A stretch of DNA of 64,000 bases, taken from the NCBI GenBank assembly GCA_000156295.1, contig DS999224.1:268017-332016 (forward strand), in the 5' to 3' direction. The position numbers and the translations under genes are program-made. The notes beneath the pieces were generated by a model that saw nothing but the letters and a program-made list of their open reading frames with translations, did no database searches and was not told the origin of the DNA. This DNA comes from a marine gamma proteobacterium HTCC2148. Lineage in GTDB: Bacteria; Pseudomonadota; Gammaproteobacteria; Pseudomonadales; Halieaceae. Below, one piece after another: positions 18,598 through 26,912 of the stretch (positions within the stretch are counted from its first letter, which is position 1; each line of letters starts with the position of its first letter).

Positions 18598-20211
18598 ATG
18601 CTCCTAGTCTGCTCTCTTTGGATTAACCACTTGGATCACCCTATCGTCAAACCGAGCTATCCATCGCCTGAGCCATCGCCAGGTATATCTGCGTGCCATA
18701 GAGAGGCACAGGAACTGCTGGCGATTGCCGATACTCTCACTGTTGTGAACACAAAGCTGGCTGCCAGCCTCGCGACTTGGCGAGAAGCAATGATGACAGT
18801 GTTACATGAAAGTCAGGAGAGCCTTTCTACCGAGCGCACACTGGAGGGGCTTGCTCTGGAGTTGCGTCACCGCTGGATAGAACTGGCACAGTCAGTGGTG
18901 AACCGGGATCTCAAGTCCCCTCCGGATGATTACCTGCCTCTGCTGCCCATCAGCGGCGGCGCCTACTATATCTACGAGCGCGTAAAAGGCGCTGTCCCGC
19001 TTGAGCAGCGACTCAACACTGGTGCCCCGGCAGCTGGCGATTGGCAGAGCAGCCACGTACTGTTTACCAATGGCATGGCCGCCATAGCCGCGGTGCTGAC
19101 ATGCCTGCGACAGTGGCGGGAAAAGCTGTTGCCAGAAGCGGGTCGGGCCCATAGGCTGGATGCCTGCATTGGTTATTTTGAAAGCTTCAAGTTGTTGCGG
19201 TTAATGAATTCTACAGAACTTCCCTGCACTAACTATCGTGATTCCGAGGAAGTGCTGGCTTTGCTGGCCAGTGGTGCCACAGACATGCTGTTTTTGGAGC
19301 TCATAGCCTATGATTGGGTGCAGAGCGTTATTGATCCGGCCAAAATTCTGGCGGCGTTAGAGTCGCGTCCGTCAGATCGCCCCTGGGTGCTGGTGGTGGA
19401 TTCCACTTTGCTTGGCGCTGCCTTTGATATGATGGCGTTGCTGGCCGCTATGGGAGACAGAAGCCCGGTGATGGCGGTAGAAGTGCGCTCGGGTTTGAAG
19501 CTGGATCAGGTAGGCTTAGAGTTCGCTAATGTAGGCCTTGTAAAGGTCTTTGGTTGCACACACGCAGACAGTGAACAGAGCACAATAGCGAGTGAATTTG
19601 TGCAGGCCCTGGCATCGGCCCGCAAGGTGTTGGGTACTGGTCTAAGCATACAACAGAGCGCGGTGCTGGACGCGCCCTGGGTTTTTCACCCTCAGTTGAC
19701 AGCAGCACATACCCAACGGATATTCGACCATAATCGTCGCTTAGCTCGGGCAATGTCTGGTATACCAGGTATGTTCGCACAAGTGCATCATCCGGCACTG
19801 GGAGAGCAGTCGCAACTGGCCTGGGCAGAATCTCCAATAGTGGTAATGACCTTTCACCCGGGCGAGGACACGGAAGAGAATCACAAATTATTATTAGCCG
19901 TTATTGCTCATGAGGTCCGCCAGCGGGGACTGGTGTTTCACCGGGGCTGCAGTTTTGGCTTCCGCCACCATCGCTGCGAAATTGTAGTGCCCGAATCTGG
20001 TTACATTCATCAGGGCGGTGGCCCCCGTGGTTTCCTCAAAGTTGCTATGGGCGTGCGCGAGGGTCCCTCATTGGAGGGGGTGATTCAGCTGCTGCAGGCG
20101 CTGGCACAGTTTGCAGATTTTGATGCCCTGCGCACTGCATATCCAGATCTGAGCTCCAAGCGTGCACTCGCAGCGCTGCCCGACTTGCAGTCCCTGCGGA
20201 CGACTCGGTAA
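18598..20211 (+). CDS. PLP-dependent enzyme, fold type I (cystathionine gamma-synthase-like), unknown substrate
   Basis: 537 aa. The first ~150 residues are helical and unrecognised. From about residue 155 it resembles Cys/Met-metabolism PLP enzymes: VLFTNGMAAIAAVLTCL (phosphate-binding turn, cf. SSGMAA), VLVVDSTLLGAAFD (Asp binding the pyridine N), and EVRSGLKLDQVG, where K301 occupies the Schiff-base place of the family's S-x-T-K motif. The match is distant and the substrate cannot be told. The start (ATG 18598) is uncertain; an ATG at 18591 is out of frame. It lies between the YkgJ gene and a PLP decarboxylase, four bases before the latter's proposed start, so the two PLP enzymes are probably one pathway. 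Confidence 0.65.
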   Translation: MLLVCSLWINHLDHPIVKPSYPSPEPSPGISACHREAQELLAIADTLTVVNTKLAASLATWREAMMTVLHESQESLSTERTLEGLALELRHRWIELAQSVVNRDLKSPPDDYLPLLPISGGAYYIYERVKGAVPLEQRLNTGAPAAGDWQSSHVLFTNGMAAIAAVLTCLRQWREKLLPEAGRAHRLDACIGYFESFKLLRLMNSTELPCTNYRDSEEVLALLASGATDMLFLELIAYDWVQSVIDPAKILAALESRPSDRPWVLVVDSTLLGAAFDMMALLAAMGDRSPVMAVEVRSGLKLDQVGLEFANVGLVKVFGCTHADSEQSTIASEFVQALASARKVLGTGLSIQQSAVLDAPWVFHPQLTAAHTQRIFDHNRRLARAMSGIPGMFAQVHHPALGEQSQLAWAESPIVVMTFHPGEDTEENHKLLLAVIAHEVRQRGLVFHRGCSFGFRHHRCEIVVPESGYIHQGGGPRGFLKVAMGVREGPSLEGVIQLLQALAQFADFDALRTAYPDLSSKRALAALPDLQSLRTTR

Positions 20212-20215
20212 GCCT

Positions 20216-21442
20216 GTGCTAATAGAAGTAAAACCCTCGTCTGACTACAAAGCGGGACTGGCTCAGCTGACCGATCAGCTGAAGGGGCGCGGGCCTGCGA
20301 TAGATGTTGCGCCTGCGCTGCTTAGTTGGCTAAAGGGCAGGGAGCTCTCTACTCCAGCGCTGGTATTCGACCTGGATACGATCACCGCCCGCATGCAGGC
20401 TTTGGCGCAAACCGCAGCAAATCAAAATATCGCATGCTTGCTGGCAGTTAAGAGTTGCCCGCGGGAACCACTATTGAAGACAGCGCAGCAACATCTGGCG
20501 GGTTTTGATGTGTCTAATCTGGCTGAATACCGGGCTTTGCCTGCTGATCTGAGTGGCAAAACAGTTTCCCTCACATCACCCCAATTGACCAAGGACTATT
20601 ACCTTTTTGCCGCTCGCGGTAACCGGCTGGTGGTAACCGTGGACAGTATCGCCCAGTGCGTCAACTACTTGCAGCAGGGTGCGCCCTTTCCCTACGTATT
20701 GCGTATTCAAGGCGGCCAGTTGTTGCCAACGTCAGACGCCGCATACACGAACTGCAGTCGTTTTGGTTTTACCGCACCGATGCTGGAACAACTGCTGCAG
20801 CGACCAGACGTGCAAGCGCAGCCCCCCTGTGGCTGGCATGTGCACCACGGCAGCGAAATTAATAGCGCGGCAACCTACCAATTCCTGATGGCGGGGCTTG
20901 CAAAACTTGGTGCGCAACTGCCTGAACCGCCAGCAATCATTAACCTGGGCGGAGGTTGGCATTCGGTTGAGAAACAGCAGCTCAATGATTTGTTTGCCTT
21001 GGCTCGAAAAGTGTTCCCAGAGCCCTGCTCGGTTTTTATTGAGCCCGGCCAATGGTTTGGCAAGGGCGCTGGATTGGCGGTCGGGGAAGTTGTCAACAAA
21101 AGCGGGGACGATGACAATCTTGGTTGTGTGCTGAATCTCTCGATGGACTGTCACTTGCGCTGGTCGTCTCCCAGGTTGTTAGTGCCCGTGCAGTTGCCTG
21201 CGCTTAAATTCGCCAAAGTTTATCTGGGCGGTGCCTCCTGTTATGAGGCCGATAGCCTGGGTTGCTTCATGCTGCCCTATCGGCAGGATCTCGCGCATGA
21301 CACATCGCTGGGTCTGGGCTGTCGGGTGCTGCTGAGCAATATCAGTTTGTATTCGCTGGCCTGGAACCAGGGCTTTAATGGTATTGCGCCAGCCACGGAG
21401 TATTGGTTGCGCAATGGTCTGGCGCTGGAGCCAACTGCATGA
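20216..21442 (+). CDS. PLP-dependent decarboxylase, fold type III (LysA/NspC-like)
   Basis: 408 aa from GTG 20216, placed four bases after the preceding stop; the frame is open further upstream but overlaps that gene. The TIM-barrel half has STPALVFDLDTI and LAVKSCPREPLL with Schiff-base Lys79; then SNLAEYRAL, GWHVHHGSEI, the phosphate loop INLGGGWH, EPGQWFGKGAG and GGASCYEADSLG (the C-x-E/D motif of the dimer-interface active site). Relatives decarboxylate diaminopimelate, ornithine/arginine or carboxynorspermidine; which amino acid is used here is unknown. Its stop overlaps the cyclase start (ATGA), so it is translationally linked to lasso synthesis. Confidence 0.82.
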   Translation: MLIEVKPSSDYKAGLAQLTDQLKGRGPAIDVAPALLSWLKGRELSTPALVFDLDTITARMQALAQTAANQNIACLLAVKSCPREPLLKTAQQHLAGFDVSNLAEYRALPADLSGKTVSLTSPQLTKDYYLFAARGNRLVVTVDSIAQCVNYLQQGAPFPYVLRIQGGQLLPTSDAAYTNCSRFGFTAPMLEQLLQRPDVQAQPPCGWHVHHGSEINSAATYQFLMAGLAKLGAQLPEPPAIINLGGGWHSVEKQQLNDLFALARKVFPEPCSVFIEPGQWFGKGAGLAVGEVVNKSGDDDNLGCVLNLSMDCHLRWSSPRLLVPVQLPALKFAKVYLGGASCYEADSLGCFMLPYRQDLAHDTSLGLGCRVLLSNISLYSLAWNQGFNGIAPATEYWLRNGLALEPTA

Positions 21443-23367
21443 GCGGCATTGTCGGCCTGGTGCGTTACGATCAGCAGGGGGTGACTCGCAACCAGATAGA
21501 GTCGCTATTACAACAGATGGCCTACCGTGGCCCCGACGGAATGCATTGCTGGGTCGATGGGCAGGTGGGCTTCGGTCACGCCATGCTGCACACAACGCCT
21601 GAGTCACTGCATGAGGTGCAGCCCTTGCATGTGCCTGAACGTAATCTGACGTTGGTGATGGATGGTCGCCTGGACAATGGTCTGGAACTGCGCGGCCGGA
21701 TATTGTCTCTGGGTATGTCGGTGCCCCGCTTAACCGATGCCGACCTGGTCTTGGCGGCCTACCTGGTCTGGGGTGAAGCCTGTGTTGACCATCTTGAAGG
21801 TGACTTTGCTCTGGTTCTTTGGGACTCGAGCAGTCAGCGATTATTTTGCGCGCGCGACCGTATCGGCCACCGGCCGTTTTATTACTACCACAGTGATGGC
21901 TTATTCGCTTTTGCCTCAGAGCTGCACTTGCTGTTGACGTTGCCGGAAGTCAGCCGTCGACCTGATACGGTGTATCGCACGGAACACTTGGCCACCGAGT
22001 GGCATTCGCGCGAGCGCACTCTGTGGGCAGACATCAAGCGCCTACCGGCGGCCCATATCTTATCGCTACGGGGTTGTGAGCTGGAAAAAAAGGAATACTG
22101 GCAGCCGGATTTCAATGCGCAATTATATTACCCTAGTTACGAGGATTACGTTGAGCACTACCGTGAGGTGCATGACACCACAGTGCAGCGTATGTCTCGC
22201 AGTCACAAGCCACTGGCCTGCACCGTCAGCGGTGGGCTGGATTCCTCTGCAATATTTGCGACCAGTAAGTGGCTTGAGGGGCAGGGTAGGCTGCGCGCTC
22301 CGGGCGTGCAGGCCTATACCCTAGATTTCAGTCACGACGAAGACGCCAACGAACTTGCCTACGCTCGCGCGGTGACTGATTATCTGGGCTGTGAACTGAA
22401 TGCGGTGCTCCCCAGCGATTACCCCCTGGACTGGTATCTGCAGCGTGCCGAACACAGGGCTGAGGCCTATTGTATTCCCACTAGCACCATGTCCAACAAG
22501 CTGCGTCAGCAAGTGGCTTCCGGCGGCAACCGGGCGCTGATCGGGGGTTTGGGGGGAGATCAATGGTTAGGTTTTGGTGAGAACTGTTACATGGAGCTAC
22601 TGGCAAACAGACAATGGCGCTCGCTGCATTCAATATGGCGTGAAGATGCAAAGGCCCGGGGGGCCGCTCGGGCCGGTTATTACATCGCCAGATATGGATT
22701 AGCGCCGCTTCTTCCTCGCGTGATAAAGCGCCCGCTGCAGCGCTGGCGCGATAATAGGGAACATCTGGCCACAGGAAGGCATTGGCTGGGTCCCGGTGGA
22801 GCTGATAGTTTGGAAAGGGGCGCTCAAATGGCGTGGCGCAAGCCCCGCAACGGGTTCCGCTGGGCAGGCCAACAAGCAGACTGGTCGCGGTTGCTGAATG
22901 GTCGGGTTGCCAATGGGTTGGAAATGACGCAGCAGTTTACCGCCGAGGCGGGCTTGGAGTTGAGAAGCCCCTATTGGTCCGAGGCGATGATACAGCTTTC
23001 CATTAGCCTGCCCAAGCATTTGCTCTATGGCCAGTTACTGGATCGGCCTCTACATCGTCGCGCTATGGTGGGTAGATTGCCCGAGCGGGTTCTGCAGCGT
23101 GACAGTAAAGCCGAGTTTAGCGTAACGTATACTGGCATCATGGCCCAAGCAACCGCACTGGTGTCTGCTTCTATGACGCAAAGCGTCGCGCTGGGTTTGC
23201 AGGAGCCCTATATCCATAAGGCTGTTGAGGCGGAACACGCTGAACCAATAGGTGACGAGTGCGATGGTTTATGGGAGTTATGCAATGTATTGGCAGCGAC
23301 TCAAAGTCTGCCCCCACGAGGGGATAGTGATACCGACCCTCACAGCGTAGACTATGCGTCACGTTAG
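21439..23367 (+). CDS. Lasso peptide isopeptide bond-forming cyclase (asparagine synthetase-like)
   Basis: 642 aa from ATG 21439, overlapping the previous stop by four bases. The N-terminal glutaminase-like domain begins MSGIVGLVRYDQQG: the Cys2 needed for glutamine hydrolysis in AsnB is Ser, as expected of a cyclase that does not use ammonia. The C-terminal synthetase domain has the ATP pyrophosphatase loop TVSGGLDSSA near residue 263 and GGLGGDQWLGFG. In this family the enzyme adenylates the Asp/Glu side chain of the core and joins it to the N-terminal amine, closing the ring. The precursor gene starts 12 bases downstream. A free amidotransferase role is unlikely without Cys2; compare the AsnB-type enzyme at 40.1 kb, which keeps it. 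Confidence 0.85.
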   Translation: MSGIVGLVRYDQQGVTRNQIESLLQQMAYRGPDGMHCWVDGQVGFGHAMLHTTPESLHEVQPLHVPERNLTLVMDGRLDNGLELRGRILSLGMSVPRLTDADLVLAAYLVWGEACVDHLEGDFALVLWDSSSQRLFCARDRIGHRPFYYYHSDGLFAFASELHLLLTLPEVSRRPDTVYRTEHLATEWHSRERTLWADIKRLPAAHILSLRGCELEKKEYWQPDFNAQLYYPSYEDYVEHYREVHDTTVQRMSRSHKPLACTVSGGLDSSAIFATSKWLEGQGRLRAPGVQAYTLDFSHDEDANELAYARAVTDYLGCELNAVLPSDYPLDWYLQRAEHRAEAYCIPTSTMSNKLRQQVASGGNRALIGGLGGDQWLGFGENCYMELLANRQWRSLHSIWREDAKARGAARAGYYIARYGLAPLLPRVIKRPLQRWRDNREHLATGRHWLGPGGADSLERGAQMAWRKPRNGFRWAGQQADWSRLLNGRVANGLEMTQQFTAEAGLELRSPYWSEAMIQLSISLPKHLLYGQLLDRPLHRRAMVGRLPERVLQRDSKAEFSVTYTGIMAQATALVSASMTQSVALGLQEPYIHKAVEAEHAEPIGDECDGLWELCNVLAATQSLPPRGDSDTDPHSVDYASR

Positions 23368-23379
23368 CAAGAATTAACC

Positions 23380-23565
23380 ATGTCGGGAGAGCAGTCAGTG
23401 AGCAGAAGAGAGGAAAATCCCCAGATATCGATTTCAGCGGGGTCTGGCCGTAAATACAAGACGCCGCGATTGGAGCGGTTTGGTGAGATCTCTCATGTCA
23501 CACAGGGCTCATTTGGTAAGAAAAAAGACGCCGAAGGCGACGAAGTGGCAATTATTCCAAAATGA
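23380..23565 (+). CDS. Lasso peptide precursor
   Basis: 61 aa. The leader shows the recognition motif Y-x2-P-x-L-x3-G as YKTPRLERFG at residues 26-35, and Thr41 sits two residues before the cut, as lasso proteases require. The predicted core is G43-K61 (19 aa), GSFGKKKDAEGDEVAIIPK. Asp50 is core position 8, so an 8-residue Gly1-Asp8 ring is predicted (Glu10 would be too far). The ring would carry three Lys in a row, the tail is acidic then hydrophobic (VAIIP). There is no bulky aromatic in the tail to act as a plug; Ile or Pro would have to. Placed directly after the cyclase. Ribosome site is weak (AAGAA). Confidence 0.85.
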   Translation: MSGEQSVSRREENPQISISAGSGRKYKTPRLERFGEISHVTQGSFGKKKDAEGDEVAIIPK

Positions 23566-23619
23566 GATAAAACCTAATACTTTTTACCCTATTTTTTGGG
23601 CGAGGTGATGAGGCGAAGG

Positions 23620-25290
23620 CTATGTGGCGCTAGCTTGAAGCGTTGGCGCCAGCTCCCCGTCTTCCAAACGTAAGATCCTGTCCGCCAGTGCAAGACTGGC
23701 TGGCCTGTGGGTAATTAATACCACTGTACGTTGCCTGATCAGGTCATGACATTCACTGATAAAACTCGCCTCTCCTTCCGGGTCGAACATGGATGTGGCC
23801 TCATCCAGTATCAGGATAGGCGGATCTTTCAAGAGTGTGCGAGCCAGTGACAGCCGCTGGCGCTGGCCGCCCGACAGTTTGATCCCTTCATCGCCGATAA
23901 TTGTTTCGTACTGCTGTGGCAGTGCTTCAATGAAGTCCGCTGCGTGTGCAGCGTGGGCCGCTTTACGAATGTCCTCCTGTGAAGCGCCCGGCCGGCTGTA
24001 GGCAATGTTATCGGCAATGGTGCCGTTGAGCAGAAGCACGTGCTGAGCCACCAACCCCACCTGCGCCCTGACACTGCTTAGCTCCGCTGTGCTGATATCG
24101 TGGCCATCGATCAGGATGCGGCCCGCAGATGCTGGGATAAGACGCATAAGTAGATGCGCGATGGTGCTTTTACCAGCGCCGTTCTCACCGGTTATAGCCA
24201 CCGTCTCGCCGGCGTCTATTATCAGGTTCAGGTGCTCGAAGAGGGGCTTCCGTTCGGGGTAGGCATATTTGACGCCGGTAAACACGATACTGCCTTTGAC
24301 CGGTGGCAGGGGAGTCCCGCCGTCATTTAAAGGTTCTGGTTGCTCACTGAACAATTCCAACAGGCGCTCCGCCGCGCCCCTGGCCTGTTGCAGGCGGCCA
24401 TAAACATCCGCCAGGCTGCGCAGTGGTGCAATCAGCAGGTTGGCATATAACAGCAGACTGACCAACTCAGCTGGGTCTAGCAGTCCCTGTTCTATGTGGC
24501 GGCTGCCCAGCCACAGCATGGTGAGCACCCCGACGCCCGCCAGCAGGTCCACCGCCGGCGACAGCAAAGTCTGTAACTTCAGTTGTCGCTGCCAGGTGCG
24601 TTCCAGTTGTTGGTTTTCTTGGCGGAAGGCCTCTCTTTCCAGACGCTCCCTGGAAAAAGACTTGATAGCCGCTAGCAGCGAGAGGTTTTCTTCGGCGCGA
24701 GAAATCAGCTCGCTGTATTGATCAACCCAGGTCCGCGACAGGGGACGCATTTTGCGGCCGATAATTTTCAGCAGCAGGACGTAAAGCGGCATGCCGCATG
24801 TCACCAGTATAGCGATGCTAGGGTCCAGGCTGGCCATCATCACAAAAGCGCCCAGCAGGGTCAGAGACGTTGGTAGTAGTGGCAACACAGTGCCGGTGAC
24901 GAAGTCGCTGATCATGTCTGTATCGTTGCTCAGCAGGGTGAGTACCTGACCGCGCCTGCGCGCCTGATGCCAAGGTAGTGGCAGCAGCTGCATATGTTCA
25001 TACACCCGGTTGCGCAACTCGGTGGCCATGCGCTCCCCTACCAGACCCAAGTAGTAGCCGTTGGCGAGCTCAAGCAAGCTGCGGGCAGCAAATAAGGCCC
25101 CCCAGGCTAAAATAATGAGCGCGGTGCTATACCCTGACGTATTTGCTTCCCCTAGCAGTTTGCGAGTGAGTTCCCCGGCAACCAGCGGATTGATAAGGGA
25201 AATGCAGGTACCACCCAGCATCAGCACAGCGCATATCAGCAGCGGTACTTTTGGTGGGGTGATATAGCTCAGTAGTGTGCGGAAATTCAT
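23620..25290 (-). CDS. ABC transporter, fused membrane and ATPase domains (probable lasso peptide exporter)
   Basis: 556 aa. Six membrane helices in an ABC type-1 exporter domain (about 15-300), then an ATPase domain with Walker A ITGENGAGKST near residue 366, Q-loop, signature LSGGQRQRLS, Walker B ILILDEATS and the switch His in LITHRP. It belongs to the MsbA/LmrA-like half-exporters and would act as a homodimer. It faces the precursor gene tail to tail with 54 bases between, and lies between precursor and B2 protease, as lasso D genes do. Export of the mature peptide, and so self-protection, is the likely task. Confidence 0.82.
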   Translation of the reverse strand: MNFRTLLSYITPPKVPLLICAVLMLGGTCISLINPLVAGELTRKLLGEANTSGYSTALIILAWGALFAARSLLELANGYYLGLVGERMATELRNRVYEHMQLLPLPWHQARRRGQVLTLLSNDTDMISDFVTGTVLPLLPTSLTLLGAFVMMASLDPSIAILVTCGMPLYVLLLKIIGRKMRPLSRTWVDQYSELISRAEENLSLLAAIKSFSRERLEREAFRQENQQLERTWQRQLKLQTLLSPAVDLLAGVGVLTMLWLGSRHIEQGLLDPAELVSLLLYANLLIAPLRSLADVYGRLQQARGAAERLLELFSEQPEPLNDGGTPLPPVKGSIVFTGVKYAYPERKPLFEHLNLIIDAGETVAITGENGAGKSTIAHLLMRLIPASAGRILIDGHDISTAELSSVRAQVGLVAQHVLLLNGTIADNIAYSRPGASQEDIRKAAHAAHAADFIEALPQQYETIIGDEGIKLSGGQRQRLSLARTLLKDPPILILDEATSMFDPEGEASFISECHDLIRQRTVVLITHRPASLALADRILRLEDGELAPTLQASAT

Positions 25291-25707
25291 TGTTTTGCAT
25301 GTGTGCCGTTAAGCATGCCAGCCTACACAATTGTGGTGGAGTTAGGCTACTCTTGTGCTCAACCAGTTCCTGAAGTACAACATCAGTATAACGGCAGCGA
25401 TGCATCCAACCCACTCGTTAGATAGGCGAAGTGCTAAGTTTGCCCCGTCGCTGTGGATTCGCTACCTAAAGTCCTAACCCATTCGGTAGTGCCCTGTTCA
25501 ATTCTTGTGGCGTAGATCGAAAATCGCTATAGTTTTTGAGAAGCGCAGCGCAACGGATGTTAGGCTTTCAGCCAAGGAAAATCAGGTTTGAAGATTTAGT
25601 CCCCACAAGGCGCAGTTCAATGTATGACGAAAATTACACATCGGAAAATAACCCTGAAGTCGAGAACGTGTCTATCCGCAACCCGCAACTCTGCTCCTGA
25701 ATAGCAT
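25291..25707. other. 417-base divergent intergenic region of the lasso locus
   Basis: Lies between the exporter (leftward) and the B2 protease (rightward). No coding frame with sensible composition is seen. It holds one promoter candidate for the B2 gene (25505-25533) and presumably the exporter promoter; no operator palindrome was recognised. Confidence 0.5.
25505..25533 (+). promoter_or_regulatory. Candidate sigma-70 promoter for the B2 protease gene
   Basis: TTGTGG, a 17-base spacer and TATAGT. The -10 matches at five of six places, the -35 at three. It lies 175 bases before the GTG start. Confidence 0.4.
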
Positions 25708-26187
25708 GTGTCCATACCTCTAAGTCAATTTTTTTCTCTCCCTGCACGACATAAATTACTGCTGCTTAAGGCTTGGTTTTTGTTGGGTTTTTTCCGTGCC
25801 GCTGTGCTTTGCTTTCCCTTAAAGCGTTTAACTTTGCCTTTGCAGCACCATGCTCAAGCGCAACCTAGTGCTCCGCTCTGCGAGAATCAACAAAGGGAGG
25901 CTGTCGCTATTGGGCGTTTGGTTGCAGGCGCTGCACGCGTCACTCCGTGGCAGAGTCTCTGCCTTACCCAGGTGTTGGTCGTCCAGCGATTACTGTTGAA
26001 AAAGAATATCCCCGGTCAAATCTATCTTGGTGTGCGCAAGGGCGACCAGCAAGTAGCGTGCCCCGGAACTGCTGCTACAGGTCTTTATGCCCATGCCTGG
26101 CTGCAATCAGGAGACCAAATAGTTAACGGTGGAGGAGGCGCAGAGCAGTTTGCGGTTGTCTCTGTGTATAGTTGGGAAGCGCTTTGA
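25708..26187 (+). CDS. Lasso peptide leader protease B2 (transglutaminase-like)
   Basis: 159 aa from GTG 25708. After a hydrophobic N-terminal stretch (LLLLKAWFLLGFFRAAVLC) comes the B2 core (PF13471-like): VTPWQSLCLTQVLVVQRLL with the nucleophile Cys85, IPGQIYLGVRKG, and AHAWLQSGDQIVNGG with His129; Asp136 may complete the triad. The enzyme removes the leader after the residue following Thr(-2). There is no fused B1/RRE part, so a separate leader-binding protein is needed; the only candidate in the window is the PqqD-like protein at 56.8 kb. It is the last gene of the lasso locus before the polysaccharide genes. Confidence 0.85.
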   Translation: MSIPLSQFFSLPARHKLLLLKAWFLLGFFRAAVLCFPLKRLTLPLQHHAQAQPSAPLCENQQREAVAIGRLVAGAARVTPWQSLCLTQVLVVQRLLLKKNIPGQIYLGVRKGDQQVACPGTAATGLYAHAWLQSGDQIVNGGGGAEQFAVVSVYSWEAL

Positions 26188-26363
26188 TCGAGGACTGCTG
26201 GTGATGCTTACAAGTGCTTGCCTCGCAATCTTTGTTGATGGGAGCGGTTGCGACTTTTGCTGCGGTTATGCCGATTTTGGCAGTTTAGCAAAGCTGGACT
26301 GCACCCCCTCCGGGCTTGTTACAATGACGGCGCTGCCCCCTTCCCCTTCTTATGGAGCGCAAC

Positions 26364-26801
26364 GTGAAGAAGATTGCCCGGAATATTGGATTCGCATGGT
26401 TATTAGCCGTATCTAGCTTCTACGCGTCAGCCGCTAGCGAACAGGTGACTGAAGTGGTAATTGCCTCCTTAGATAAGGGCAATGATCACGGGGTTGTAAT
26501 TGAAAGTCTGATGCGAGAGCCGTTCAGTTTCTCGCTTATACAAGCGACGCTCGCAGCCGTTGAAGCCGGAGGCGAGAGCGAAAGTGATGCGTTTGCCATG
26601 GCTGGCATTGCCTCTGCTACCAGCCTTCCCGAAGCGGAAGCCGTCGCTGCTGTATTGCGGAACACGGACGTGGATGAAAATGTGCTGGATACCGCGATGG
26701 AGCAGTACGTGCAACTTATGTCCCAGCCCTTCATTAACAGCGATGCCGTAGATACACCGGGCGGCGGTGGGCTCAGCTCACCTGTGAGCCCTGCAAACTA
26801 A
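26364..26801 (+). CDS. Small exported protein of unknown function
   Basis: 145 aa if started at GTG 26364, which has GGAG at the right distance; an ATG at 26352 would add four residues. A signal peptide (KKIARNIGFAWLLAVSSFYASA) leads to a helical, Ala/Glu/Val-rich body with repeated short helices (VTEVVIASLDKG, AEAVAAVLRNTDVDENVLD) and a Gly/Ser tail (TPGGGGLSSPVSPAN). No family is recognised. It sits between the lasso protease and the O-antigen-ligase-like gene; an accessory role in polysaccharide export is possible but only from position. Confidence 0.6.
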   Translation: MKKIARNIGFAWLLAVSSFYASAASEQVTEVVIASLDKGNDHGVVIESLMREPFSFSLIQATLAAVEAGGESESDAFAMAGIASATSLPEAEAVAAVLRNTDVDENVLDTAMEQYVQLMSQPFINSDAVDTPGGGGLSSPVSPAN

Positions 26802-26912
26802 GTGGTTGATGAGACGGTGTCAGCAGCAGTAATGCTGCCTTTTCATGTTTGAATGACGCTGTATCTTTATCGATTGCTTTTAACAACGATTAACATTGGC
26901 TGAGTGGGTTAA

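Noticed and set aside
26129-26416. Open frame bridging the B2 protease end and the small exported protein
   Set aside because: Overlaps both real genes in another frame and has no start signal; Cys-rich look is due to chance.
26720-26801. Possible second RiPP core in the GGGG-containing tail of the exported protein
   Set aside because: The protein has a Sec signal peptide and lacks the Y-x2-P-x-L leader motif and the Thr at -2.
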